NCBI RefSeq assembly: GCF_009720735.1
Contig: NZ_WNKU01000004.1
Span: forward strand, 122,272-186,271
DNA length: 64,000 nucleotides
Origin: Heliobacterium mobile
Lineage (GTDB): Bacteria; Bacillota; Desulfitobacteriia; Heliobacteriales; Heliobacteriaceae
Reading direction: 5' to 3'
Shown in pieces: positions 22,470 to 31,084 of the stretch. A program made the position numbers and the translations under genes. Positions within the stretch are counted from its first letter, which is position 1. Each line of letters starts with the position of its first letter. The notes under the pieces are model-generated. The model was not told the origin of the DNA, made no database searches, and worked only from the letters and a program-made list of their open reading frames with translations.

Positions 22470-24131
22470 ATGAATAGATACTATCGCATCTGGCGGATTA
22501 CCAGCATGTTCGTCGCGTTCTTTGTTCAAGTTTGGTGGTACAAAAAACAGGAAAGGCGAGTTGGCGAAGAAGCGATGGCGGAACGGTGGTCAAAGTTATA
22601 TCACCGTATGGCCGCTCGTTTTTGCAATACAGCCACTGAACTGGGTGGATTGTTGATTAAAGCGGGGCAATTTTTTGCCACTCGCGTAGACGTCCTCCCG
22701 CCGGAAATCACCTCAGAGCTAGCGCAACTACAAGATGCGGTGCCCCCGGCACCGTTCGACCATATCGAGCGAACGATAGCCGAGGAACTGTCCCAACCGC
22801 TGGAGGCCATATTTACGTCATTTGAACGGACGGCTTTGGCAGCGGCTTCGCTGGGACAGGTACACCAAGCCACCTTACCTACCGGAGAGAAAGTTGCCGT
22901 CAAAGTACTTCGGCCCCATATCCATGAGATCATTCATGCTGACTTTGAAGCGATTCAGTTGACCATGCTCTTGGCCAAAATCTTTACCGATTTGCCGAAA
23001 CAAATGGACATGGATGCGATCTTCCGGGAGATGCAGCAAACCTTTTCGAACGAATTGGATTATCGTCTTGAGGCAGCCCATTCGGAGAGGTTTAAAAAGA
23101 GCTTGGCCGTATTTGAAAAGATCTATGTCCCCAACATCTACCGGCAGTACTCCACGAAAAGCATCTTAACGATGGAGTTTATCGACGGTCGCAAGGTCGA
23201 TGACTACGCGTTCATCGAGGAAAACGGCATTGACCGCAAAGAATTAGGCCATCTGCTCATTCGGTCCTATCTTCATCAAGTGGTAAACGACGGATTCTTT
23301 CACGCAGACCCTCACCAAGGCAACATCTATGTGAAAGCCGATGGAACCATGGTCTTCCTTGATTTCGGAATGGTCGGAGAAATCCGGCCTATGATGAAAG
23401 AAAACCTCAAAAATCTCCTTTTCGCTCTGGTAGAACGGGATAGTGAAAAGATGGTCGAAGCGATGGGCAACCTCGGCTTCCTCCGTCCACATGCCAATGT
23501 CAACCTCGTTCGTCGGGCGATGCAATTTTTCCTCGATCATCACTCATCGGAGCAGATGAAGGAAATGGAGCGAACGAAGAATCTCGGTCCCCTGGGATCG
23601 GAGATTCGGGAATTTATCTATCAACAACCGATGCAGATTCCAGCCCATCTGATTTTTCTCGGCCGAGCCATACTAACAGTAACGGGTGTGGCCTTCGGAC
23701 TCGACCCGCAAATGGATGCTCAAGTGGCTGCGCCGTACATCAAAAAACTGATGGATGACACTGACGGCGGCCTTGCCAACATGGTGCTCAAACGAGCGAA
23801 AAGCTTCGGCAGTACTGTCCTGTCATTGCCAACGCTGCTGGCGCGCACACTAAAAAAAGCCGACCTGGGTGATTTGCACGTCAAGGTCGACAATTTAGGA
23901 GACATCACGCGAGCCATTATGTTCCAGTCGCGATTGGCGAATCGCTTAGTATTAGCTCTCCTATTAGCGACATCGATCATCTGCGGGACGATCCTTTACA
24001 CTCAGCAATTTATCCAGGAAGCCAAGGGTGCTGCCTCGATCGCAGCACTGCTGGCCATACTTCTCTTATGGCATTCTCGCCAACGCCCCCGGGATTCTAG
24101 CCAACCTTTTCACCGCAATGGCCCATTTTGA
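22470..24131 (+). CDS. UbiB/AarF (ABC1/ADCK) family atypical kinase
   Basis: Atypical protein-kinase-like ATPase; family members support quinone or lipid biology, substrate here unknown. Family motifs: KAGQFFATR (KxGQ), AAASLGQVHQA, VAVKVLRP (catalytic Lys), the DPHQGNIY loop and FLDFGMVGEI (DFG). The C-terminus has two hydrophobic segments for membrane anchoring. ATG 22470 is chosen over ATG 22443 because AAGGAG at 22457-22462 is ideally spaced. About 553 residues. The next small gene follows 31 nt later and may be co-transcribed. Heliobacteria use menaquinone, so a direct role in ubiquinone synthesis is not implied. Confidence 0.9.
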   Translation: MNRYYRIWRITSMFVAFFVQVWWYKKQERRVGEEAMAERWSKLYHRMAARFCNTATELGGLLIKAGQFFATRVDVLPPEITSELAQLQDAVPPAPFDHIERTIAEELSQPLEAIFTSFERTALAAASLGQVHQATLPTGEKVAVKVLRPHIHEIIHADFEAIQLTMLLAKIFTDLPKQMDMDAIFREMQQTFSNELDYRLEAAHSERFKKSLAVFEKIYVPNIYRQYSTKSILTMEFIDGRKVDDYAFIEENGIDRKELGHLLIRSYLHQVVNDGFFHADPHQGNIYVKADGTMVFLDFGMVGEIRPMMKENLKNLLFALVERDSEKMVEAMGNLGFLRPHANVNLVRRAMQFFLDHHSSEQMKEMERTKNLGPLGSEIREFIYQQPMQIPAHLIFLGRAILTVTGVAFGLDPQMDAQVAAPYIKKLMDDTDGGLANMVLKRAKSFGSTVLSLPTLLARTLKKADLGDLHVKVDNLGDITRAIMFQSRLANRLVLALLLATSIICGTILYTQQFIQEAKGAASIAALLAILLLWHSRQRPRDSSQPFHRNGPF

Positions 24132-24162
24132 TCAAAATTTGCAATAAAGGAGGTGAGCGCCA

Positions 24163-24414
24163 ATGACGGAAGCTCATGAACAGAACGGACAAACCTGCGA
24201 TCAGGAACACAAAAAATCCTGTGGTTCCTGGGAGTTTTCTTTCAAAGAAACGGAAGATGGATTTACCATCAACATCAAAGGTGACAAAGAGCGATTGCGG
24301 GCCAAGCGGGAAGCTATTGAAGCATTTAAGGAGTTTCAAAGCAAAGCGAAAAAAGCTGGTTTTTATCCTCCCTTTTTACACTTCTTCGCTCAATATGATC
24401 GAGATCGTCGCTAA
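24163..24414 (+). CDS. Small hypothetical acidic/basic protein
   Basis: 83 residues, not recognised. An N-terminal half with two cysteines (NGQTCDQ, KKSCGSW) and a beta-like segment (WEFSFKETEDGFTINIKGD) is followed by a Lys/Arg-rich amphipathic helix and an aromatic end (FYPPFLHFFAQYDRD). The ribosome binding site AAAGGAGGTGAG is near perfect, and a terminator follows, so it is a real gene. Probably co-transcribed with the UbiB-like gene. Confidence 0.75.
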   Translation: MTEAHEQNGQTCDQEHKKSCGSWEFSFKETEDGFTINIKGDKERLRAKREAIEAFKEFQSKAKKAGFYPPFLHFFAQYDRDRR

Positions 24415-24448
24415 CCGGGGAATTGGAATTGTATATTATTTTTTATCG

Positions 24449-24486
24449 AAAACGAGGAGCAGTCGACTCCTCGTTTTTATTTTTCT
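24449..24486 (+). terminator. Terminator after the small gene at 24163
   Basis: Perfect 11-bp stem AAAACGAGGAG (24449-24459) with CTCCTCGTTTT (24467-24477), followed by TATTTTT. Confidence 0.9.
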
Positions 24487-24528
24487 TGACATAATAAGTG
24501 GAGATGTGTACTGCTATAAGAGGGGGGC

Positions 24529-25476
24529 ATGAAAATGAATATCCTCGTAACCGGAGGAACCGGATATATCGGCAAGGCTCTCGTAGAGTCGCTAGCCGAC
24601 GCAGGCCATCAGATCTGGGTGACGACACGGAATAAGGGTGAGGCCGCAATGACGAAAAAATCGATCTTGTCGGTCCCTATACCACCCTCGCATGAACGGT
24701 ATCCAGAGGACTTTTTAGAGAACATCGATATAGTCGTAAATCTTGCCGGGGAAAATATCGGCGGAAGCCGATGGACTGCCGATGTAAAAAAGCGAATTAT
24801 CGACAGCCGACTACAAGTAACCGGACAAATCATAGAAAGCTGCCGCCACAACCGAAAGGCGAAAAGATCCTATCCGAAGGTGCTAATTAATGCTTCGGCT
24901 GTAGGATTTTACGGTGTTCATGAACAAGCTACATTTACCGAAGCCGACGGACCGGGAGAAGGATTCCTGGCGGAGGTATGTAAAGAATGGGAGAATGAGG
25001 CTAGAAGGGGGACCCATGAAGGAATCCGAGTAGTCATTCTGCGTTTTGGCGTAGTGCTCGCTGCCGGCGGCGGGATGCTCCAGAAGATGGGAAAGCCTTT
25101 CCAATGGGGTGTCGGAGGTGTTGTCGGTGAAGGAAACCAGTGGATCTCATGGGTGCACCGAGATGATGTGATCCAGGTGATCGAGCGGGCGATCACTGAC
25201 GAAAGGATGCAAGGTCCCTATAACCTGTGCAGTCCGAATCCTGTAACTATGCAGGAGATGACTCGAGTCTTAGCCGAAGCCATCCGCAAGCCGGCTTGGA
25301 CGAATATGCCGTCATGGGCGGCTCGCCTCGTCTTTGGCGAGATGGCCGACGAAATGCTCTTACAAGGGCAACGAGTGATTCCGGCAAATCTAGAAAAGTT
25401 AGGTTACGCATTTAAGTATGCGAGACTGGAAGAAGCACTCAGAGCGATATATTCAACCGTTGCGGTTCAGAAGTAA
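24529..25476 (+). CDS. TIGR01777-family NAD(P)-dependent epimerase (YfcH-like)
   Basis: Extended SDR-like protein. The Rossmann motif VTGGTGYIGKAL is at residues 7-18. The family signature GENIGGSRWTADVKKRIIDSR, INASAVGFYG and the C-terminal DUF1731-type end (LLQGQRVIPANLEKLGYAFKY) are present. Length 315 is typical. The substrate of this family is not established. Start ATG 24529 (or 24535) after GAGGGGGG. It has its own transcription unit between a terminator and the DnaA-box region. Confidence 0.88.
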   Translation: MKMNILVTGGTGYIGKALVESLADAGHQIWVTTRNKGEAAMTKKSILSVPIPPSHERYPEDFLENIDIVVNLAGENIGGSRWTADVKKRIIDSRLQVTGQIIESCRHNRKAKRSYPKVLINASAVGFYGVHEQATFTEADGPGEGFLAEVCKEWENEARRGTHEGIRVVILRFGVVLAAGGGMLQKMGKPFQWGVGGVVGEGNQWISWVHRDDVIQVIERAITDERMQGPYNLCSPNPVTMQEMTRVLAEAIRKPAWTNMPSWAARLVFGEMADEMLLQGQRVIPANLEKLGYAFKYARLEEALRAIYSTVAVQK

Positions 25477-25803
25477 CTTGAGTTATGACCATTACCTACA
25501 GAGAAGTGTGAGCAAATCGTGGGTAACTCGAATTTAGTCACAGCTAAAATTTAATCACAGCTAAACCACGATTACTCACATCTGCACACCCTTTATGCAC
25601 ATGCTAACCACGGATACCCACAAGTTATACACAAAACGGTGCCGGATAGAGGTTGAAACAGAAGACGCGCTCACACATATCCACAACTTATCCACAAACT
25701 TATGCACGGATTATTCATCACGTCCGTTTCACCTTCGATTTCTTGGAATAAAAAAGAGGGTGAATCACATACACCAAAGAATGCGAAAGGGAAGGTGGAT
25801 CTC
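25477..25803. other. Intergenic region holding a DnaA-box-like array
   Basis: Non-coding 327 nt. Contains two direct copies of TCACAGCTAAA (25538-25548 and 25555-25565, 17 nt apart) and the seven-site DnaA-box-like array described separately. The thioesterase ribosome binding site GGGAAGGTGG is at its right end. Confidence 0.75.
25572..25708 (+). repeat. Directional array of DnaA-box-like 9-mers
   Basis: Compared with TTATNCACA, exact matches are TTATGCACA (25593-25601), TTATACACA (25625-25633) and TTATCCACA (25688-25696). One-mismatch sites are at 25572 (TTACTCACA), 25677 (ATATCCACA) and 25700 (TTATGCACG); a two-mismatch site is at 25614 (ATACCCACA). All are on the + strand and their starts are 21, 21, 11, 52, 11 and 12 nt apart, close to whole helical turns. 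DnaA binding is inferred, not shown. No dnaA gene is in the window. Confidence 0.6.
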
Positions 25804-26199
25804 ATGGAAAAGGTGAAAGTGGGTCTACAAGGTCACAAAGAAGAACTGGTTACCGTTCAAAACACCGCCGTCAAGTATGGTTCTGGGGGAGTTCAAGTCT
25901 ATGCGACTCCAGCCATGATCGGTCTCATGGAAGGGGCTGCCGTTGCCGCCGTCGACCCCCTGCTGCCAGAAGGCATGGGGACAGTCGGCGTTTCCATCCA
26001 GTCGAGCCATATTGCGGCGACACCGGTTGGCATGAAAATAAGGGCCGAAGCCGAACTCATCGAGGTGGACGGAAAAAAACTGACCTTTAAAGTCGCTGCC
26101 TACGACGAAGTCGAAAAAATTGGCGAAGGCATACATCACCGCTACATCATTCAAGTGGAACGGTTTATGGCCAAGAACTTTGCCAAAAGCAAGAAGTAA
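25804..26199 (+). CDS. Thioesterase-superfamily (hotdog) protein, FlK-like
   Basis: About 131 residues with a hotdog-fold pattern: ATPAMIGLMEGAAVAAVDPLLPEGMGTVGVSIQSSHIAATPVG. This resembles the family that includes fluoroacetyl-CoA thioesterase FlK, whose members hydrolyse acyl-CoA thioesters; the actual substrate is unknown and fluoroacetate should not be assumed. ATG 25804 is chosen over 25702 because GGGAAGGTGG lies just upstream and the family starts here. The DnaA-box-like array is directly upstream, so this is the gene most likely affected by it. Followed by fhs after 107 nt. Confidence 0.8.
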   Translation: MEKVKVGLQGHKEELVTVQNTAVKYGSGGVQVYATPAMIGLMEGAAVAAVDPLLPEGMGTVGVSIQSSHIAATPVGMKIRAEAELIEVDGKKLTFKVAAYDEVEKIGEGIHHRYIIQVERFMAKNFAKSKK

Positions 26200-26247
26200 A
26201 ACGGCAGAATTAGCAAGGAAGGGAAAACAAGGGCGATAGTCGAATAG

Positions 26248-26286
26248 TAAGCCAACAGAATAGCCAACAGAAGAGCTAACAGACCG
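26248..26286 (+). repeat. Short tandem repeat upstream of fhs
   Basis: Three imperfect tandem copies of a 12-13-nt unit AAGCCAACAGAA / TAGCCAACAGAA / GAGCTAACAGAC in the thioesterase-fhs gap. No known site recognised. Confidence 0.5.
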
Positions 26287-26306
26287 AATACTGAGGAGGG
26301 TACCCG

Positions 26307-27977
26307 GTGAAAACGGACATCCAAATCGCCCAAGAAGCCACGATGGATCCTATCACAGATATCGCCCATGCCCTGGGAATTCCTGATGATGAGATTGAAT
26401 TGTACGGCCGATACAAAGCTAAAATCTCCTTAAAAGCCTTTGACCGCTTGGATGCACAGGCGGACGGAAAACTGATTCTGGTGACAGCCATCAATCCCAC
26501 CCCGGCGGGGGAAGGTAAGACGACGACGACCGTGGGTCTCGGCGATGCTTTACACCGGCTGGGGAAAAAGGTGGTCATCGCTTTACGGGAGCCATCCCTC
26601 GGTCCCAGCTTTGGCGTAAAGGGCGGTGCTGCCGGCGGTGGATACGCGCAGATCGTTCCCATGGAAGACATCAACCTCCACTTTACCGGTGATTTTCATG
26701 CCATCACATCGGCCCACAACCTGCTGGCGGCAATGCTCGATAACAGCATCCAGCAGGGCAACCCCCTTAACATAGACCCTCGTCAAGTCGTTTTCCGCCG
26801 AGTCGTCGACCTCAATGACCGGGCACTCCGGAACACCATCATCGGTCTAGGCGGTAAGGCCGACGGGGTTCCGCGCCAGTCGGGCTTCGACATCACCGTC
26901 GCCTCGGAGCTCATGGCCATCCTCTGCTTATCCAAGAATCTCATGGATTTGAAAGCCCGCTGCGCCAAGATCGTTGTGGCCTATACTTACGACGGACGAC
27001 CGGTCACAGCGGCAGACTTGGAAGCCCAAGGTTCCATGGCCGTCCTCATGAAGGATGCCATCAAGCCGAACCTGGTGCAGACGCTGGAACATACGCCAGC
27101 CTTTGTCCACGGTGGCCCCTTTGCCAACATCGCCCATGGTTGCAACTCCGTCATCGCCACTCGATTGGCCTTGAAATTAGGCGACTACTGCGTCACCGAA
27201 GCCGGATTTGGCGCCGACCTGGGCGCAGAAAAGTTCTATAACCTCAAATGCCGTTTTGCCGGACTCAAACCGGCTTGTACGGTCATCGTCGCCACCGTCC
27301 GGGCACTTAAGTCCCATGGCGGCGTTCCAAAAACAGAACTGAACCAGGAAAACCTCGAAGCCCTAGCCAAGGGTTTTGGCAACCTGGAAAAGCATATCGA
27401 AAACGTGGCCAAGTTCGGTGTACCGGCTGTCGTAGCCATCAACGCTTTCCCGACTGATACGACAGCGGAATTAGACTACGTCTACGCCCGCTGTCGGGAA
27501 ATGGGCGTCGACGTGGCCCTATCGGAAGTCTGGGCCAAAGGCGGAGAAGGCGGTATTGAACTAGCGGAAAAAGTCGTCGCCGCCATCGAAAACAAGCCAT
27601 CCCGCTTTCAGGTCCTCTACGACACGGAGCTCCCCATCAAAGAGAAAATCGCCACCATCGTGAGGGAAGTCTATGGCGGCAATGATGTCACCTTTTCTGC
27701 GGAAGCAGAAAAACATATTCAGACCTTCACCGACCTCGGCTATGGACATCTGCCGATCTGTATGGCGAAAACCCAGTATTCCCTCTCCGATGATATGACG
27801 AAAATCGGCCGTCCCGCAGGCTTTACCGTAGCCGTGAGGGAAGTTCGCCTCTCTGCTGGTGCCGGATTCCTCGTGGCGATCACCGGGGCCATCATGACCA
27901 TGCCGGGATTGCCGAAACGTCCCGCTGCTTGTTCCATCGATATCGACGAAAACGGAAAAATCGTCGGCTTGTTTTAA
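26307..27977 (+). CDS. fhs: Formate--tetrahydrofolate ligase
   Basis: ATP-dependent formation of 10-formyl-THF, feeding one-carbon units to purines and, in acetogens, the Wood-Ljungdahl methyl branch. The ATP-binding motif [16 protein letters not shown] lies at about residues 64-79. The family motifs [21 protein letters not shown] (in part), [14 protein letters not shown] and [14 protein letters not shown] are present. Length 556 is normal. GTG start after GAGGAGGG. It heads the folate/vitamin supercluster. Confidence 0.97.
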   Translation: MKTDIQIAQEATMDPITDIAHALGIPDDEIELYGRYKAKISLKAFDRLDAQADGKLILVTAINPTPAGEGKTTTTVGLGDALHRLGKKVVIALREPSLGPSFGVKGGAAGGGYAQIVPMEDINLHFTGDFHAITSAHNLLAAMLDNSIQQGNPLNIDPRQVVFRRVVDLNDRALRNTIIGLGGKADGVPRQSGFDITVASELMAILCLSKNLMDLKARCAKIVVAYTYDGRPVTAADLEAQGSMAVLMKDAIKPNLVQTLEHTPAFVHGGPFANIAHGCNSVIATRLALKLGDYCVTEAGFGADLGAEKFYNLKCRFAGLKPACTVIVATVRALKSHGGVPKTELNQENLEALAKGFGNLEKHIENVAKFGVPAVVAINAFPTDTTAELDYVYARCREMGVDVALSEVWAKGGEGGIELAEKVVAAIENKPSRFQVLYDTELPIKEKIATIVREVYGGNDVTFSAEAEKHIQTFTDLGYGHLPICMAKTQYSLSDDMTKIGRPAGFTVAVREVRLSAGAGFLVAITGAIMTMPGLPKRPAACSIDIDENGKIVGLF

Positions 27978-27987
27978 GCGGCAGAAC

Positions 27988-28023
27988 AATCCCCGGATGG
28001 GAATTTCCCTGTCCGGGGATTTC
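27988..28023 (+). terminator. fhs terminator
   Basis: Stem ATCCCCGGA (27989-27997) pairing with TCCGGGGAT (28012-28020), followed by TTTCT. The T tract is short. Confidence 0.7.
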
Positions 28024-28058
28024 TAATGGACTTAACGATTTTTCCCACAAAAAGATCC

Positions 28059-28688
28059 ATGGGAGGGTGTACGCTGAACAGGGTTCGACGCATCTTGGAA
28101 CAACCACTCTTTCTGAAATGCCTGGAACAAAACGCAGCCTGCGAAAAGGACCGCTTATTTTGCCGCCACGATCTCACCCACCTGCTCGATGTGGCCCGAA
28201 TCGCCTACATCCTCGCTTTGGAATCTCCTGATGAGTATCGGCAGTTCGCCCAGGCCTTGCATCGGAGGAACGCCGCCGCCGATGCTGGGAATCTCGGAGT
28301 CAGCGAAACCGTGACCGACGAAAAGGCAGAGGCAGATACAAATATAAGGATCGACGATCAGATCAAGGAAAAGACCAAAGAAGTGATCTACAGCGCGGCC
28401 CTGCTCCATGACATGGGCAAGTGGAAACAGTATGAGACCGGGGAAGACCATGCCAAGGTCGGTGCAGAGCTCTGCAAACCCCTACTAAAAGACTGTGGAT
28501 TCAACGACATGGAAATTGACCTGATCGCCGAGGCCATTCGCCATCACCGGAAAAAAGAACGAAAAATGAGCCCCACCTTTTTGGGACAAATCCTCGCGCG
28601 AGCAGACGGATACTCCCGGCTCTGCTGCCGCTGTGAACAAACGAGCGAATGTAACTGGAAGAAAAAGCAGGAAACGTTGATTTACTAA
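28059..28688 (+). CDS. HD-domain phosphohydrolase
   Basis: About 210 residues. The HD metal-site pattern is clear: CRHDLTHLLDVARIAYI (first His-Asp region), ALLHDMGKWKQYE (HD), EAIRHHRKKE. A polar, alanine- and aspartate-rich insertion separates the first helices from the HD motif (about residues 70-100). Substrate unknown. Start uncertain: ATG 28059 (context GGGAGG overlaps it) or CTG 28074, for which GGGAGG would be the ribosome binding site; a farther ATG is at 28026. Lies between fhs and folP, only about 13 nt before folP, so likely co-transcribed with the folate genes. Confidence 0.8.
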   Translation: MGGCTLNRVRRILEQPLFLKCLEQNAACEKDRLFCRHDLTHLLDVARIAYILALESPDEYRQFAQALHRRNAAADAGNLGVSETVTDEKAEADTNIRIDDQIKEKTKEVIYSAALLHDMGKWKQYETGEDHAKVGAELCKPLLKDCGFNDMEIDLIAEAIRHHRKKERKMSPTFLGQILARADGYSRLCCRCEQTSECNWKKKQETLIY

Positions 28689-28701
28689 GTAGGTGACATG
28701 G

Positions 28702-29898
28702 ATGGGACCTGTACAGGTGCTGGAGATTCAAGATAAAAAGGAACTGGCAGCATATATCGCGGCTACGGGCTGCGATCCGGCCGGAACGGCGATCATGACG
28801 GCAAAAGGCTCCTACCGAGTCTTGCGGGTCACTGGTGTATCCGCCAAAGGAGCCAACCTGTTGAAGCAGGAGATGCTCGCCCGGGGGGGAGACTGCGCCG
28901 TTCACCGCTTGACCTGCGTCCTCGATATCGACAAGACTGATGTGATCCTCATGGGGACGGATCGCCAATACGGAGATCTTTGCCGAAAACTACAAATCCA
29001 ACCCTTTGGCCTGAAAAAATTGGGCCAAGAGATTTTGGCCACCCTGGAGAAGGTAGAACGAAGACAATCGTACCGACTCGACTGCCGGGGTAAATCGCTG
29101 CCCATCGGGGAACGTACCTTGATCATGGGTATCTTAAACCTTACACCAGATAGTTTTTCCGACGGCGGTTCCTACCCGACCGTCCGGGAGGCCCTTCGTC
29201 GAGTGGAGGAAATGGTCCAAGAAGGAGCCGACATCATCGATATCGGTGCCGAATCGACTCGTCCCGGCCACAGGGCTCTGACCGCCGAAGAAGAGATGGA
29301 ACGGCTGCTGCCCTTTTTGCGGGAAATCGTCCCTCATTGCCCAGTGCCCATTTCAGTAGATACCTATAAAGCCGCCACAGCGAAGCAAGCCCTTGAAGCT
29401 GGGGCGCACATCCTCAACGACATCTGGGGATTGCAACGAGATCCTGAAATGGCTGCCGTCGCTGCCGCCTATAGTGCGCCTGTCATCGTGATGCATAACC
29501 AAGAGGGGACCGATTATAACGATCTGATGGGGGACATGCTTACTTTTTTACAAGGGAGCATCGACCGGGCAAGAGAAGCCGGTGTGCCCCAAGAAGCGAT
29601 CATCATCGATCCGGGAATTGGCTTTGGCAAGACCTACGACCATAACCTGGAAGTGATGCACCGTCTCGGAGAACTGAAAGTGCTCGGCCAGCCGATCCTG
29701 CTGGGCACTTCGAGAAAATCCATCATCGCTAAAACGCTCAATCTGCCTGTCGATGAGCGCCTTGAAGGCACCCTCGCCACGACTGCCTTAGGCATCGCCA
29801 AGGGTGTCGATATCGTCCGCGTCCACGACGTCTTAGCCAATGCGAGGACAGCCAAGATGACTGATGCGATGGTCCGCTTACCCTTGAAAAGGGAGTAG
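28702..29898 (+). CDS. folP: Dihydropteroate synthase with N-terminal extension
   Basis: Condenses 4-aminobenzoate with dihydropterin pyrophosphate in folate synthesis. The catalytic TIM barrel starts near residue 135 with MGILNLTPDSFSDGG, then DIIDIGAESTRPGH, ISVDTYKA, NDIWGLQ, IDPGIGFGKT and LGTSRKS. The first ~125 residues are an extension absent from short DHPS proteins; longer DHPS forms occur in several anaerobic Firmicutes. ATG 28702 is preferred to GTG 28693, with AAGTAGGTG as a modest ribosome binding site. folB-folK follows 20 nt downstream. Confidence 0.94.
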   Translation: MGPVQVLEIQDKKELAAYIAATGCDPAGTAIMTAKGSYRVLRVTGVSAKGANLLKQEMLARGGDCAVHRLTCVLDIDKTDVILMGTDRQYGDLCRKLQIQPFGLKKLGQEILATLEKVERRQSYRLDCRGKSLPIGERTLIMGILNLTPDSFSDGGSYPTVREALRRVEEMVQEGADIIDIGAESTRPGHRALTAEEEMERLLPFLREIVPHCPVPISVDTYKAATAKQALEAGAHILNDIWGLQRDPEMAAVAAAYSAPVIVMHNQEGTDYNDLMGDMLTFLQGSIDRAREAGVPQEAIIIDPGIGFGKTYDHNLEVMHRLGELKVLGQPILLGTSRKSIIAKTLNLPVDERLEGTLATTALGIAKGVDIVRVHDVLANARTAKMTDAMVRLPLKRE

Positions 29899-29918
29899 AC
29901 GTTAGGGGGCGAAAGAAG

Positions 29919-30815
29919 ATGAAAGAGCACGAGTGCAAAGAACTGCCGTTGACAGCTGATCGCATCCTGCTCGAAGGCATGACCTTTTACGGCTATCATG
30001 GCGCCCTGCCGGAGGAAACGGTGCTCGGGCAACCCTTTCAGGTCGACCTAGAACTCCATGTGGACCTCACGCGGGCAGGCAAGTGGGACAAGGTGGAGGA
30101 GTCCGTTCACTACGGTGAGGTCTATGAAGAAGTCAAGCGAATCCTAGAGGGCCCGCCAAAAGCCTCGATTGAAGCTGTGGCGAACAGTATCATCGAAGCC
30201 GTCTACGGGCGCTTTTCCAAGGTGCAAGGCATCCGAGTCCGTGTCCAAAAGCCGAAAGCCCCGGTCCCTGGCATCTTCCGCTCCATGACTGTGGAAATGT
30301 TTCGACCGGCACCGACGCCTTGTTTTATCGGACTGGGCAGCAATATGGGCAATAAAGCCGATCACCTCACACAGGCGTTGCGGATGCTGGCCCAGGTGCC
30401 CGGCCTCGCCGTGGTGGAGCACTCCTCCTGGTACCTATCGAAACCAGTCGGCTTTACGGATCAAGATGATTTCATGAATGGCGTCGCCCGTGTCCTCAGC
30501 TGGTTGACGCCACAGGAGCTGCTGCGAGTTTTACTGGAGACGGAAAAGGAACTGGGCCGGGAGCGGACCTTGCGCTGGGGCCCGCGGACGATAGATCTGG
30601 ATTTGCTCCTTTACGGTGACCAAGTCGTTCGTAGGGATGACTTGATCGTGCCCCATGAACGGATGTACGAGCGGGCCTTTGTCCTCCTGCCGCTGGCAGA
30701 GATCGCTCCCGACTACGTTCATTTAGACGGTATGACCACCCGCCAGCATGTGAGCCGTCTGAACGATTCCAGCGATGTGATCTTGCATGTGCCGAAAAGC
30801 TCCGTTACAATATAA
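29919..30815 (+). CDS. folKB: Bifunctional dihydroneopterin aldolase / HPPK (FolB-FolK fusion)
   Basis: A natural fusion of two consecutive folate enzymes. Residues ~1-125 are FolB (LEGMTFYGYHGALPEE, VEESVHYGEVYEEV, VRVQKPKAPVPG). Residues ~135-295 are the pyrophosphokinase FolK (IGLGSNMGNKADHL, DFMNGVARV, RWGPRTIDLDLLLYGD, VPHERMYERAFVL). The fusion would channel the pterin to FolP encoded just upstream. ATG 29919 is preceded by GGGGGCGAAAG. FolB-FolK fusions are known in clostridia and relatives. Confidence 0.93.
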   Translation: MKEHECKELPLTADRILLEGMTFYGYHGALPEETVLGQPFQVDLELHVDLTRAGKWDKVEESVHYGEVYEEVKRILEGPPKASIEAVANSIIEAVYGRFSKVQGIRVRVQKPKAPVPGIFRSMTVEMFRPAPTPCFIGLGSNMGNKADHLTQALRMLAQVPGLAVVEHSSWYLSKPVGFTDQDDFMNGVARVLSWLTPQELLRVLLETEKELGRERTLRWGPRTIDLDLLLYGDQVVRRDDLIVPHERMYERAFVLLPLAEIAPDYVHLDGMTTRQHVSRLNDSSDVILHVPKSSVTI

Positions 30816-31022
30816 AGTGCTGAATTTTGTAGGAAGGCTGTATTCCAATCTCGATGGAAGCGGTACTTTCAAGACAGCAAAGCAAAAATGCTATCCATTT
30901 CACCGCTTGGAGCCCCCTGGGACCGAGACGGAAGGAATATCGGAAGCAGGTCAACAACGTCTAAGAAATTCGGCATGGACAGCATCGCAGTTCAGTGTCG
31001 ATTGTGATGACGATAGACTCGA

Positions 31023-31073
31023 CCTCCTTCTTCCTCACCGTTTCCTCAAGGGAAAAACGGCGGAAGAAGGAGG
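31023..31073 (+). promoter_or_regulatory. panC leader hairpin masking the ribosome binding site
   Basis: A perfect 12-bp stem pairs CCTCCTTCTTCC (31023-31034) with GGAAGAAGGAGG (31062-31073), extended after a small internal loop by pairs between 31038-31045 and 31051-31060. The 3' arm contains the panC ribosome binding site AAGGAGG, 11 nt before ATG 31085. TTTT follows the stem, so the same structure could also act as a weak terminator. It lies at the end of a 269-nt leader after folK. Confidence 0.7.
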
Positions 31074-31084
31074 TTTTCCCATAT

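Noticed and set aside
25477..25803. Chromosomal replication origin
   Set aside because: DnaA-box-like sites are present, but dnaA/dnaN are absent, genes run in one direction on both sides and no clear unwinding region is evident.
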